Assembly: GCF_015775515.1 (NCBI RefSeq)
Contig: NZ_CP065383.1
Coordinates: forward strand, 682,001 to 746,000
Reading direction: 5' to 3'
DNA: 64,000 nt
Origin: Atribacter laminatus
GTDB taxonomy: Bacteria; Atribacterota; Atribacteria; Atribacterales; Atribacteraceae
Part shown: positions 18,234 through 27,570 of the stretch, one piece after another
Numbering within the stretch: position 1 is the first letter of the stretch
Layout of the letters: each line of letters begins with the position of its first letter
Made by a program: the position numbers and the translations under genes
The notes under the pieces: generated by a model
Seen by the model: only the letters and a program-made list of their open reading frames with translations
The model's database searches: none
What the model was told of the DNA's origin: nothing

Positions 18234-18315
18234 CTCCCATTCTCCAAGCCTAATGCTCTTTAATTTAATATAACATAATATTCTTTGTTAAACAACAGTC
18301 AATACAATATGAATA

Positions 18316-19092
18316 TCAGTTAAAATCAATATCATTAAGGGAAGAAAAGACATAATCCGGTTGCCATGGAGACTCTTTAACATCATCTTTTTGGGTTTCA
18401 CCGGTCAAAACTAAAATTGTAGTAATACCTGATTTTTTACCCATGGCAATATCAGTGTACAAACGATCGCCAATCATAACGATTTCGTTTTGAGTGGTTT
18501 TGGTTCGATACGCTACATATTCAATAACTTCAGGATAAGGTTTCCCAAAAATTTTAGGTGATATCCCGGTTGATTCTTCTAACATTTTGATCATCGAACC
18601 AGTGTCTGGTATAGGACCATCCTCAGTTGGACAGTTAATATCTGGGTGAGTAGCAAAGAATGGAATCCCTTGCCGTATAAAATAACAAGCTTTTTCCAGT
18701 TTATGATAGGTGAGGGTTTTGTCAAAACCGAGCACAATAAAATCTGGATCATTATTGACGCTAATAAGACCAACCTTGAGCAGATCACGTTCTAATTCTT
18801 TGGTTCCCAAAAGATACACTTTCCCATTTGGTTTTATCTTTTGTAGATACCAGGCACAAATTTCACCAGAGGTAATAATCTGGGATTTATGAATAGTTTT
18901 CAAACCCATTTTAGAAAGCTTTGAAGCATAAAAATTTGCATCCCGAGAAGAATTGTTGGTAAGAAAATAAAAAGATTTTCCGTTTTTTTCTAATCGATCA
19001 ATAAAATCTAAAGAACCCGGAATAATCCTATTTCCTAAATAAAACGTTCCATCCATATCCATAAGGAATACTTTTTTTGCTTTCAAATCCAT
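18316..19092 (-). CDS. HAD-IIA family sugar-phosphatase (NagD-like)
   Basis: This 258-aa HAD hydrolase has motif I FLMDMDGT (Asp12, Asp14), motif II FLTNNSS, and motif IV MIGDRLYTDIAMGKKSGI near the C-terminus. It resembles NagD/AraL/phosphoglycolate-type phosphatases that dephosphorylate small sugar or glycerol phosphates. The start chosen is ATG 19092 after AGGAAAGG; a longer frame begins at 19125 without a good site. It is a single-gene unit between a strong terminator and the LacI gene. A housekeeping role in clearing phosphorylated intermediates is plausible. Confidence 0.88.
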   Translation of the reverse strand: MDLKAKKVFLMDMDGTFYLGNRIIPGSLDFIDRLEKNGKSFYFLTNNSSRDANFYASKLSKMGLKTIHKSQIITSGEICAWYLQKIKPNGKVYLLGTKELERDLLKVGLISVNNDPDFIVLGFDKTLTYHKLEKACYFIRQGIPFFATHPDINCPTEDGPIPDTGSMIKMLEESTGISPKIFGKPYPEVIEYVAYRTKTTQNEIVMIGDRLYTDIAMGKKSGITTILVLTGETQKDDVKESPWQPDYVFSSLNDIDFN

Positions 19093-19221
19093 CGATTGCT
19101 TTCCTTTCCTATTTAATATTACCAATACCCATTTCTTCTACTATTATGTTTACATATTTTTTGAAGGTTTGGAAGAACTGAATTCCAGAGAGAAGGAATG
19201 AAGAACCAAAAAATAAGATTC

Positions 19222-19466
19222 TTAATTTTCATCAATTATACTAAGTTCATTCTGTTTCCAAAAAACCCTCACGTCTTCTCGAAAAGAACATTTTAAATTA
19301 ATACCAGCTTTTTTGGATAATTGAAAGTAATCGGCTCTTTTGCAAAACCAAATGTTAACCTAACAGGTGTTCCACTTTGTAAAAATGTGTATCTATTAAT
19401 TAATATAAAATTACCAAAAAGAATTAAATTTGTTTCTGAATTCAATTCTTTAAAACCGAGAACCAT
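19222..19466 (-). pseudogene. Possible frameshifted small gene after the LacI regulator
   Basis: From ATG 19466 a frame runs MVLGFKELNSE ... LTFGFAKEPITFNYPKK to a homopolymer at 19309-19314, where one missing base breaks it. In the next frame it continues AGINLKCSFREDVRVFWKQ to a stop at 19222. The amino-acid composition is protein-like across both parts, about 81 residues together. No ribosome-binding site is visible and I do not recognise a family. It could be a gene remnant or chance. The rest of the 19093-19490 gap shows nothing else. Confidence 0.3.
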
Positions 19467-19490
19467 ATATAAATCAAATTAATATATATT

Positions 19491-20483
19491 CTATGATGAA
19501 TCCCTTATGACCAGTTCATCTTCCAGAACAATATGTTCTGGAAGTCTTTTTTCTTTCGCTTCGATTCTATCGAGTAGCATTTGGGCGGCCATAATGCCCA
19601 TCTGATGGGTATTTTCTGAAATAACAGTTAGGGGAGTTTGCAATAGCGATGACCAGGGAGTATCATCAAAACCAACTACTGCAACCTCTTCAGGAATCCT
19701 CATTTTTTTCTCATTCAAAATGCTCAGGGCAACATTGGTTTTGGTTTGAGTCGTACAAATCAATCCATCAATATTATTAGAATTGATGAATGTTTTAAAA
19801 TTTTCTCTAAAATTTTGGAAATTATGTTCCTGTATTTGAATGGTCAAATTTGGAAGTTTATATTCTTTGAGAGCAGTATCATATCCGGTTTTTTTCTCAT
19901 AATTTGCCAGTGATCCTGGATCATAACCAAATAAGGCAATCTTTTTTCGCCCTCTATCGATAAGATGTCGAGTCGCATTATAAGCCGCTTGGAAATTATT
20001 TGATACTACCGAATCAATATCCAAATCAGCAATTTTTCTATTCACTTGTACTATCGGAATCCCATTTTGGTAAATCTGTTGTAAAAAAGAACGATTTTGA
20101 TAAGAGCAAGGAACCACCAAAATTCCACTGATTCTTTTCGCTAAAAATACTCTTAATATTTCTTTTTCACGGTTAGAATCTTCTTCGCTGGAAGCTAATA
20201 AAAAACTAAAGGACTTTTGGTGAGCACATTCATTCACGGCTCGAATCATAGGATTATAAAAATTACTCACAATTGGAATTATTAAACCAATAGTTTTTGC
20301 ATCATTCATTTTGAGAGCGCGAGCCAACGGGTCTGGTATATAGTTTAATTCTTTAATTGCCTGTTCTATTCTCCTCTGAAGTTCAGGCGAAACATAACGA
20401 CTTCGATTCAAATAGGCCGAAACTGTCGCTCGAGAGACTCCTGCCCGCAAAGCAACATCTTCGCTTGATGGTCTATTTTTCAT
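19491..20483 (-). CDS. LacI family transcriptional regulator
   Basis: This 330-aa LacI-type repressor has the N-terminal HTH and hinge (SEDVALRAGVSRATVSAYLN, residues 7-26, then a YIPDPLARALK hinge) and a periplasmic-binding-protein-like effector domain (KTIGLIIPIVSNFYNPMIRA). It is the last gene of the nine-gene operon that starts with the binding protein at 29861. The tandem ACACGTGT palindromes at 30016-30060 upstream of that operon are the best candidate operator. The effector is probably the imported sugar or polyol, or its phosphate. Confidence 0.94.
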   Translation of the reverse strand: MKNRPSSEDVALRAGVSRATVSAYLNRSRYVSPELQRRIEQAIKELNYIPDPLARALKMNDAKTIGLIIPIVSNFYNPMIRAVNECAHQKSFSFLLASSEEDSNREKEILRVFLAKRISGILVVPCSYQNRSFLQQIYQNGIPIVQVNRKIADLDIDSVVSNNFQAAYNATRHLIDRGRKKIALFGYDPGSLANYEKKTGYDTALKEYKLPNLTIQIQEHNFQNFRENFKTFINSNNIDGLICTTQTKTNVALSILNEKKMRIPEEVAVVGFDDTPWSSLLQTPLTVISENTHQMGIMAAQMLLDRIEAKEKRLPEHIVLEDELVIRDSS

Positions 20484-20560
20484 TTTCTTGTCTCATTTAT
20501 TAATTTTTTAATTATTATCATCATAAAATGCAATTACTTTTCGAGTAAGTTATTTTCATC

Positions 20561-21604
20561 CTAATCGAAACCAAGTTCATTTTCATTAATGTCAATGAAT
20601 ACCTTTATAAAAGAATTATTCGGGTCTTCGATAAACCTATAAGCTTCAACCCATTGTTGGAAAGGGAAATGATGAGTTTGAAGAGGTTTAAGAATGATTT
20701 TTTTTAACATTATTAATTCAGCTGCTTTTTTAAATTCTTGAAAAGAATACATTAAGCTTCCCAACATGTTGATTTCTTTATCTTGAACGAATACCATATC
20801 CACTCGAGGAGGATTTTCATAGACTCCAGCTACGATAACAAAGCCTCCCCTTTCAACTAAATGAATACAAGTATTGAGAGGATTTTCCTTTCCTACACAT
20901 TCAAAAGCCACTGATGGTGAGGACTTCATAATATCCTTCACTTGATTTTCAAGTCGATCATCAGGAAATATAATTTTAAATCCTAAAATAGAAGCCACTT
21001 GACTTCGAAATGGTAACATTTCGGAAATAATAATCTCTTTTGCTCCTCGTAACCGACATACTTGGGCAATTAATAAGCCTATTGTACCTCCTCCAGCAAT
21101 AAAAACTTTTTGATCTTTGATATTTGGAACTCTATTTACAGTATGAATTGCCACTGCTAATGGTTCAGTCATGGCTGCATCATCTAAACTCACCTCAGAA
21201 CTATACCGAACTATATAATCTGGATCCACCCGTAGATACTGGTTCCCACCTCCAGGGAGATTTCCGCCAATAAATTGTAATTGATCACATTGAGCAATCA
21301 ACCCTTGTTGACATTTTGGACACTTGCCACAACCTATTGCCGGTTCAATGGTAACGAAGTCTCCTATTTTATAATCATTTACTCCCTCGCCTACTTCAAC
21401 AATAAATCCACTTAATTCATGCCCTTGTATCAAAGGGAAAGAAACCAGAGGGTGTTTCCCTTTAAATGCGTGAATATCCGAACCGCAAATTCCTATGCGA
21501 ACTATTTTAACAACGACTTTCCCAGGAGCTATGACCGGCCTATTGATTTCTCGAAATTGAAGTTGATGGGCTTGAGGAATATAAGCCTGACAAGCTTTAT
21601 CCAT
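20561..21604 (-). CDS. Zinc-dependent alcohol/polyol dehydrogenase (MDR family)
   Basis: This 347-aa medium-chain dehydrogenase has catalytic zinc ligands Cys40 (CGSD) and His62-Glu63, structural cysteines 92, 95, 98 and 106, and a Rossmann motif VFIAGGGTIGLLIAQ. It resembles sorbitol or galactitol-phosphate dehydrogenases. It begins three bases after the Fe-S protein gene, with GGAGGAG before the ATG. Within this operon it may oxidise a polyol or polyol phosphate before or after the kinase step. It is only distantly similar to 8724-9764. Confidence 0.92.
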   Translation of the reverse strand: MDKACQAYIPQAHQLQFREINRPVIAPGKVVVKIVRIGICGSDIHAFKGKHPLVSFPLIQGHELSGFIVEVGEGVNDYKIGDFVTIEPAIGCGKCPKCQQGLIAQCDQLQFIGGNLPGGGNQYLRVDPDYIVRYSSEVSLDDAAMTEPLAVAIHTVNRVPNIKDQKVFIAGGGTIGLLIAQVCRLRGAKEIIISEMLPFRSQVASILGFKIIFPDDRLENQVKDIMKSSPSVAFECVGKENPLNTCIHLVERGGFVIVAGVYENPPRVDMVFVQDKEINMLGSLMYSFQEFKKAAELIMLKKIILKPLQTHHFPFQQWVEAYRFIEDPNNSFIKVFIDINENELGFD

Positions 21605-21606
21605 TG

Positions 21607-22737
21607 TTATTCTCCTCCTTCAAATTCTAAATTAGCTAACTCTACAATATCCATAACCTGCATTGAGGGAAAATCTTTTTCTATAAAAGACTGAAATACC
21701 GTTTTACAATTTTGGCAAGCAGTAATTAAAACCTGTGATTTTTCTTCTAAAACACTGTTCATTCTAACTTTTACTATTTTTTGAGAAAGTTCTGAATCGA
21801 TAAAAAACTGAATTGAACCAGCACCACAACATTCTGCTTTTTCTCGGGAATGGAAAAGTTCAGTGGGCGCTTGACCAACAATGTCTCGAACAACGAAACG
21901 AGGTGCATCAAAAATTCCTAATTTCCTTCCGAGCTGACAGGGATCATGATAACTTACTGATTTTAAAGATACTTTATGATGAAAAATCAAGCTACGGTCT
22001 AAAATTTTTTCTTGTAGAAATTGTGAAACGTGAAGAATTTGTATATCTTTTGGAAAAGATAACTGCCAATTGGGGTAAATTTCACGGAAATTGCGAAGAC
22101 AGTGTGGGCATCCGGTGAGAATTATCCTCGGATGAATCTCCACTAACTTGTCATAGGTTTTTTTGGCTTGTTGCTTTGCTTCCTGAGTATAACCCAAATC
22201 ATAAAGCGGCATCCCACAACATTCCTCATTCTCCATTCGCATCCAACTGACTCTGCAGTGTTCAAGCATATTCTCAGTTGCACTTATAATCTCAGGATGA
22301 TAATAACGGGTTGAACATCCAGGAAAATAAACAATTTCAGGATGATGTTGATTTTCTGGCCGAGAATTCAATTTATTATCCGAATCATTTCCGAAGGGCG
22401 ATCCAGTCACTTGAATTGATTGAAGAACATTTTTCACTTTTTGAGGTTCTCGGTTTTTTTCAACTATGTCTTCACGTGCATGGCGAACTAATTCATCTTC
22501 CGGCCAGTGAAATTCACAATCTTCTCGACATAATCCACACTGTGAACATTGATAGAATTTCTTTACAAAGTCATCTGTCCAGTCTCGAATCCCATCTGAT
22601 ATTTCAGAAAGCATCAAAGCATAGCCACGAGGAGTATGAGAATCGAGCTTGGTTGCCAAAAAAGTTGGACAAGCATGTCGACACATGAAACAAAAACGGC
22701 AATTTTTAATAACTTCTCTTACATGATCTATACCCAT
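21607..22737 (-). CDS. (Fe-S)-binding CCG-domain protein (GlpC/GlcF-like)
   Basis: This 376-aa electron-transfer subunit has two N-terminal [4Fe-4S] motifs, CRFCFMCRHACP and CSQCGLCREDCEF, and two C-terminal CCG domains (ECCGMPLYDLG and ECCGAGSIQFF). Proteins of this type pair with GlcD-like FAD subunits (glycolate, lactate) or GlpAB. The FAD subunit gene directly precedes it with a 3-bp gap, so the two probably form one oxidase complex. It is presumably cytoplasmic and peripheral to the membrane; no membrane helix is seen. Confidence 0.92.
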   Translation of the reverse strand: MGIDHVREVIKNCRFCFMCRHACPTFLATKLDSHTPRGYALMLSEISDGIRDWTDDFVKKFYQCSQCGLCREDCEFHWPEDELVRHAREDIVEKNREPQKVKNVLQSIQVTGSPFGNDSDNKLNSRPENQHHPEIVYFPGCSTRYYHPEIISATENMLEHCRVSWMRMENEECCGMPLYDLGYTQEAKQQAKKTYDKLVEIHPRIILTGCPHCLRNFREIYPNWQLSFPKDIQILHVSQFLQEKILDRSLIFHHKVSLKSVSYHDPCQLGRKLGIFDAPRFVVRDIVGQAPTELFHSREKAECCGAGSIQFFIDSELSQKIVKVRMNSVLEEKSQVLITACQNCKTVFQSFIEKDFPSMQVMDIVELANLEFEGGE

Positions 22738-22740
22738 TTG

Positions 22741-24183
22741 TTATTCTCCTAAACCTAATTTTCCCGGATTGAGTAAAGATTCAGGATCTAAAGCTTTTTT
22801 AATAATTTGAGAAAAATTATAATTTTCTTCTGAAACATCTTGCATAAACCGGCTGAACCGCATGCCAATTCCATGATGTTCATTCACCACTCCACCATTT
22901 TGAATGGATGCTTGTACACAAATATCTAAAATTTGGTTATAAAGACGAATTGCCTTATGAGGATTGCTGGGAAAATCTTTCAAAAGAAAGGTCGGATAAA
23001 AACTGGTTCCCCAATCATACCAATGGGAAAAATGAGCGTGGAAGATCGCATTCCATGGCTTGAACCCTTCTTCAACTCCTTTTTTCATCTCCCAATAAAT
23101 AGTTTCAATTTTTTCATAAGGGGCAACGGTATCCATGACGGCTGTCATCCAAGGTTCGCAAATATAGTCTAAGGGAGGATAATAAGAACGATAACGGTTA
23201 TTCCACCAGTTTATTGCTAACTTTTCTCCTAAATCTTCTCCTTCATTTTGTTCAAGTATTAAATAAGAGACTTCCTCTTGAGCTTCAACAATTTTTTTCA
23301 TTCCATCAAATCCAATAATGAGGACACATCCTTCTTTTTCTAAACCATACTGTTTTTGAAGAATATGCCTGGTATCGTATTCATCGTATAAACGCAACAG
23401 ACATGGATTAAGTCCTTTAACCATAATTTGTCTTCCGGCTTCGATCCCCTTCTGCAGGTTGGAGAGAAGAAAAGCCCGGAAAGATCGTTTCTCAGGAAGA
23501 TAATAGATTTTACAGAGGGCTTCGGTTATGATTCCTAAAGTTCCTTCGGCTCCAAAAAAAAGTCTTGAATAATCGGGGCCAGTAGAGTGTAAACGTACTG
23601 GTAAGCTTTTAAATAAATTTCCATTGGGAAGGACTACTTCTAATTGATGAACCATATCACTCATCTTTCCATATTTTGAGGAAAGAACACCAGTCCCATT
23701 GGTACTAATAAAACCGCCTAAGGTAGAAGTATTAAATGAAGCTGGGAAATGATTCATAGTATACCCTTTGCGATTAAGAAACTCTTCTAAATGTTTCTGT
23801 AGAATTCCAGTTTGAACCCGTACAGTCATGGAGCGTTCATTAAGTTCGATAATTTTATCCATTCGTTTTAAATCGATCACTAATCCTCCATACAGAGGTA
23901 TTGATCCACCCCCATCTCCTGCTCCCCCACCTCGAGCCAGATAAGGAATTTTATTTATTAGACAAAATTGAACTATCTTCTTGACTTGTTCAGTGTTTTC
24001 TGGAAAGACAATCACCGAGGGCTGGGGAAAATTATTTTGTTGGAAAAAGCAATAACGAGTCATCCACCAAACATCGATAGACTGTACATCTTTTTCTGAT
24101 TGATCGGTTATCACATATTCTGAACCAACTATTTTTTCCAATTCATACCATTGATTTTTTTCTAAACATCCACTTTTTTTCAT
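22741..24183 (-). CDS. FAD-binding oxidoreductase (GlcD/D-lactate dehydrogenase type)
   Basis: This 480-aa vanillyl-alcohol-oxidase-superfamily enzyme has the FAD-binding stretch PYLARGGGAGDGGG near residue 97 and then LGGFISTNGTGVLSSKYG. A C-terminal substrate domain ends with a VNEHHGIGMRF segment, as in the GlcD/alkylglycerone-phosphate-synthase group. It would oxidise a 2-hydroxyacid or a similar alcohol and pass electrons to the CCG protein. Its substrate must be tied to the sugar or polyol imported by this operon; an aldonate or a polyol are both possible. Confidence 0.9.
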   Translation of the reverse strand: MKKSGCLEKNQWYELEKIVGSEYVITDQSEKDVQSIDVWWMTRYCFFQQNNFPQPSVIVFPENTEQVKKIVQFCLINKIPYLARGGGAGDGGGSIPLYGGLVIDLKRMDKIIELNERSMTVRVQTGILQKHLEEFLNRKGYTMNHFPASFNTSTLGGFISTNGTGVLSSKYGKMSDMVHQLEVVLPNGNLFKSLPVRLHSTGPDYSRLFFGAEGTLGIITEALCKIYYLPEKRSFRAFLLSNLQKGIEAGRQIMVKGLNPCLLRLYDEYDTRHILQKQYGLEKEGCVLIIGFDGMKKIVEAQEEVSYLILEQNEGEDLGEKLAINWWNNRYRSYYPPLDYICEPWMTAVMDTVAPYEKIETIYWEMKKGVEEGFKPWNAIFHAHFSHWYDWGTSFYPTFLLKDFPSNPHKAIRLYNQILDICVQASIQNGGVVNEHHGIGMRFSRFMQDVSEENYNFSQIIKKALDPESLLNPGKLGLGE

Positions 24184-24202
24184 GATTCAGGCTCCTGATA
24201 TT

Positions 24203-25213
24203 TTATAAAGCGCTCGATATAAATTCCCAGTCAGTTGGTATCCCAGCTTTCTTAGCTATGGTAAACATCCACTCCATAGTTTCGACTTCTTCTTCAATAG
24301 AAGGATTGGGTTTCTTCCCAAATTTTACACAATCGATGAAATGTCTTAAGCCACCAATATATCCATTCAAAACATGACTTTGATTGGGACTAATCGGATT
24401 CCAATCTGGTGCCCAGGTTTCACCAGTTTCAACATTACAGAGAGTTACTTCCCGAGCATTGTTAACAATAACACTTTTCCCCTGGTCGCCAAGGATTTCC
24501 ATCCGTTCTGAAAATTGACCTGGGCCGCCAAAAGTTCCCCACCCAACAATACCAAGTGCACCACTATTAAAACCGACCATAATCGTAAGGGCTCCATGTC
24601 TTTCATTTATTCTGTGCGACCATGATTCGATTTTCTGGATTGGACCACCAAAATATTGAATAAGGTCAAGATTGTGGCTTTGCCACTCCAACATACAGGT
24701 AAAAAAAGTAGGAAAAACTGGAAATCCGTGTTGCTTGGTCTCGATTTGAACAATGTTTCCAAAATTTTCAACATTTTCAACATGTTTCTTAGCTAGCTTG
24801 TATGCTGAGCTGTGCCTTTTCTGATGATCAACCTGAACAATACACCCACTCTCTTTAGCGGCTTCGGCAATTTGATAGGTTCCTTCCAAATCGATGGCAA
24901 TCGCCTTTTCCAAAAAAACTGGAACTCCCATCCGTAACACCTTGGGTACGACTAAGGGATGGATCTTTGACCCTAAACAAATGACACATCCATTTAAGTT
25001 TTCTTGACCAATCATTTCTTGAAAATCTGTGTAGATATTCTTCCAACCATATTTCGAAGCCAAACGTTCAGCTCTTTTCAAACGGAGATCGCAAACAGCA
25101 ACCCTTTGAACATCATCAAAAAAATGAGTTGAAAGACTTGGAAAAATATTCGCCTCAGCAAATATACCACATCCGATAACCCCCAAACGGAATGGTTCAC
25201 CCATTTTTTCCAC
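24203..25213 (-). CDS. Gfo/Idh/MocA family oxidoreductase
   Basis: This is an NAD(P)-dependent sugar or inositol dehydrogenase-type protein of about 336 aa, with Rossmann motif LGVIGCGIFAEANIF and substrate region HQKRHSSAYKLAK. The usual EKP signature reads EKA here (FLEKAIA), a small deviation in the cofactor loop. GTG 25213 is preferred because AAGGAGGGG lies 6 bases upstream; ATG 25204 is the alternative. It overlaps the kinase gene by 17 bp. It probably oxidises or epimerises a cyclic sugar or polyol. Confidence 0.9.
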   Translation of the reverse strand: MEKMGEPFRLGVIGCGIFAEANIFPSLSTHFFDDVQRVAVCDLRLKRAERLASKYGWKNIYTDFQEMIGQENLNGCVICLGSKIHPLVVPKVLRMGVPVFLEKAIAIDLEGTYQIAEAAKESGCIVQVDHQKRHSSAYKLAKKHVENVENFGNIVQIETKQHGFPVFPTFFTCMLEWQSHNLDLIQYFGGPIQKIESWSHRINERHGALTIMVGFNSGALGIVGWGTFGGPGQFSERMEILGDQGKSVIVNNAREVTLCNVETGETWAPDWNPISPNQSHVLNGYIGGLRHFIDCVKFGKKPNPSIEEEVETMEWMFTIAKKAGIPTDWEFISSAL

Positions 25214-26726
25214 TCTTATCCCCTCCTTTTTCTTCATCCATTTGTGAGACATATCGAATCAATTGAGTGATTTTTTTGTACTTTTTGTAAAAATACTTAT
25301 AAGAATTGTGTATCTCTGGTGAAAAATCAATGGTTTTTTCAATACGAACACACTTTCCTATGGCTTCTTCGAGAGAAGAGAAAATCCCCGATCCAATTCC
25401 AGCAACCATCGCAGCTCCAAAAGCAGCATCGGTATGGGTTGGAATCAATCCTTTCACTCCAAATACATCAACTACTATTGAAAGCCATAAATGATTTTTT
25501 ACTCCTCCTCCAACGAAAATATATTCTTGAAAACCCTGGGTAATTTCCCCAAAAACTGAAAAAGCATCCATCAGTGCATAGGCTGTTCCCTCATAAATAG
25601 CCCGAATTATATCTGATCGTTGATGAGAAACATTGAGACCAAAAAGATTTCCTTGCAACCTTGAATCCCAATAAGGTGCATCTTCTCCTAATAAATAAGG
25701 ATGAAAGATCAACCCCTTTGAACCAACTGGAGATATTTTTGCTTCATCCATCATAATTTGGTAAATTGACGAATAATCAGCAGGGTTTTGCTGGAAAAAA
25801 AGATCCTTGCCCCATTGAACTGACTGAGCGCAAGAACGGGTATTGAGATCGATCATCCATCGGTTGGGCATAAGGTACGACCAACAATAATACTGGTGTG
25901 AACCAGTAAGGTGATCAACTATAGTTGATAAGGCGCCAGAAGTACCGAGTCGTATTTTACATTGTTTGTCATTATATAAACCAATCGCTAAGGTTTCGAT
26001 GGTTGAGTCACTACCTCCCATAACAACTGGTAAATCCTTAGGAAGACCAGTATCTATAGATGCTTTGGAACTCACCGTTCCTAATAACCTAGTAGATGGA
26101 ACAATCTCGGGACATAACTGGATGGGAAGATGATAAAAATTGAGTATTTCTTCAGACCACTCTTGTTTTTGAATGTCGTAAAAGGATGATCCCGAAGCAT
26201 CACTTCGGTCGGTACAAGTGCGGTTAGTCAAACGAAAATTTATATAATCTTTTGGAAATATCAGTGCTTTGGTTGATTTAAGTATTTCCGGTTCATGTTT
26301 TTGAACCCAAAGCAGCTTCGGGAGAGTGCACATCGTGTTTATTGGATTTCCAGTTATCAATTCCACCATTGCTTGGTTGGTTGATAGTATATAGGCTACT
26401 TCCTCTCTGCATCGTCTATCATTCCATAATATTGAGGGACGAACCGGTTGATAATTGAATCCAATCAGGGTTAAGCCACGCATCTGACCGGCAATTGATA
26501 TAGCAGCTAGCCTATCTTTTTGAAAAGATCCGTTTATTTTCATTTTCTGCATTAAAGCAATGAACGCTTGATACCAGTTATCTGGATTCTGTTCCACCCA
26601 GTCGGGTTGAGAAGAAAAAGAGGAATATTCAATGCTTACCGAGTCTACCATCTGACCTGATTGATCGATAATACACGCTTTTCCACTACTGGTTCCAATA
26701 TCAATACCGATAAGAAGGTCTTTCAT
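25197..26726 (-). CDS. FGGY family carbohydrate kinase (xylulokinase-like)
   Basis: This 509-aa ATP-dependent sugar kinase has N-terminal GIDIGTSSGKA, the substrate-loop region AGQMRGLTLIG then SILWNDRR, the nucleotide-site region IRLGTSGALS, and the C-terminal GGGVKNHLW with DAAFGAAMVAG. These motifs place it near xylulokinases, where AGQMHG is usual; here His is replaced by Arg, so the substrate may be another ketose or polyol. It follows the permease genes in the same operon and would trap the imported substrate. Confidence 0.9.
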   Translation of the reverse strand: MKDLLIGIDIGTSSGKACIIDQSGQMVDSVSIEYSSFSSQPDWVEQNPDNWYQAFIALMQKMKINGSFQKDRLAAISIAGQMRGLTLIGFNYQPVRPSILWNDRRCREEVAYILSTNQAMVELITGNPINTMCTLPKLLWVQKHEPEILKSTKALIFPKDYINFRLTNRTCTDRSDASGSSFYDIQKQEWSEEILNFYHLPIQLCPEIVPSTRLLGTVSSKASIDTGLPKDLPVVMGGSDSTIETLAIGLYNDKQCKIRLGTSGALSTIVDHLTGSHQYYCWSYLMPNRWMIDLNTRSCAQSVQWGKDLFFQQNPADYSSIYQIMMDEAKISPVGSKGLIFHPYLLGEDAPYWDSRLQGNLFGLNVSHQRSDIIRAIYEGTAYALMDAFSVFGEITQGFQEYIFVGGGVKNHLWLSIVVDVFGVKGLIPTHTDAAFGAAMVAGIGSGIFSSLEEAIGKCVRIEKTIDFSPEIHNSYKYFYKKYKKITQLIRYVSQMDEEKGGDKSGKNG

Positions 26727-26736
26727 CAGTAGCTTT

Positions 26737-27570
26737 TCACCCCTTCACCGCCCCCATGGTTAAACCACGGATAATATATTTTTGGGTTAGGGCAATTATA
26801 ATGATCACTGGGATGATGGCAATAACCGCAGAACTCGATAATTTTGCCCAGTCTAACTGATAATATCCAAGAGAATTATAAATCTCAATAGGAAGTGTTC
26901 GTGTGTTTCGACCAGTGTTAAGCAAGGCAAACATAAATTCATTCCAAACAAAGATGAAAGAGAGAGTAGCTGAAGCCATTATACCTGGTATAACCGTTGG
27001 TATTAAAACATATCTAAGAGTTTGCCATCGTGTACATCCATCTACCATTGCTGCTTCTTCGATCTCGTAAGGAATTTCAGCAAAAAAACTACGAATCATC
27101 CAAATCAGGAGAGGAAGGACTAATGTCACATACATGGTAATCATTGAAAAATAAGTATCAGCTAATTTTAAAGATCGCCAAATTAAAAAATAAGGAATAA
27201 CAAAAGTAATAGGAGGAACAATTCGCAAAGCTAATATAAAATATGAAAAAGCCTTATCGCCCTTAAAATGAAACCGGGTTAATGTGTAGGAAGTTGTAAT
27301 CCCTAATCCGGTTGCAGCTATAGTAGCTCCCACTCCAATTATGAGACTATTTTTTATTGATTTGAGAAAATCAATACTAGTAATCAATTTTTGATAGTTT
27401 TGAAGGGTGGGAGTAAAGAACCATTTTGGTGGCATTGCCAGAGCATCGACAGTGGTCTTGATAGATGTTAATACGATGAGGATAAAAGGTATAAGTCCGA
27501 TAAAAGCAACCACTGCCAAAAAAAGATATTTTAGAAAACGACGGAGACTTCTTGCTTGACGAACCTTCAT
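26737..27570 (-). CDS. Sugar ABC transporter permease, MalG type
   Basis: This 277-aa inner-membrane permease has six predicted helices, the first at FLAVVAFIGLIPFILIVLTS, and the coupling loop EEAAMVDGCTRWQTLRYVLIP. The start is ATG 27570, which overlaps the last base of the MalF-type stop (TAATG) and follows GAGGAGGG; a longer frame to 27600 would lie inside the upstream gene. It works with the permease at 27570-28472 and the binding protein at 28521-29861. No ATPase gene occurs in the operon. Confidence 0.93.
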   Translation of the reverse strand: MKVRQARSLRRFLKYLFLAVVAFIGLIPFILIVLTSIKTTVDALAMPPKWFFTPTLQNYQKLITSIDFLKSIKNSLIIGVGATIAATGLGITTSYTLTRFHFKGDKAFSYFILALRIVPPITFVIPYFLIWRSLKLADTYFSMITMYVTLVLPLLIWMIRSFFAEIPYEIEEAAMVDGCTRWQTLRYVLIPTVIPGIMASATLSFIFVWNEFMFALLNTGRNTRTLPIEIYNSLGYYQLDWAKLSSSAVIAIIPVIIIIALTQKYIIRGLTMGAVKG

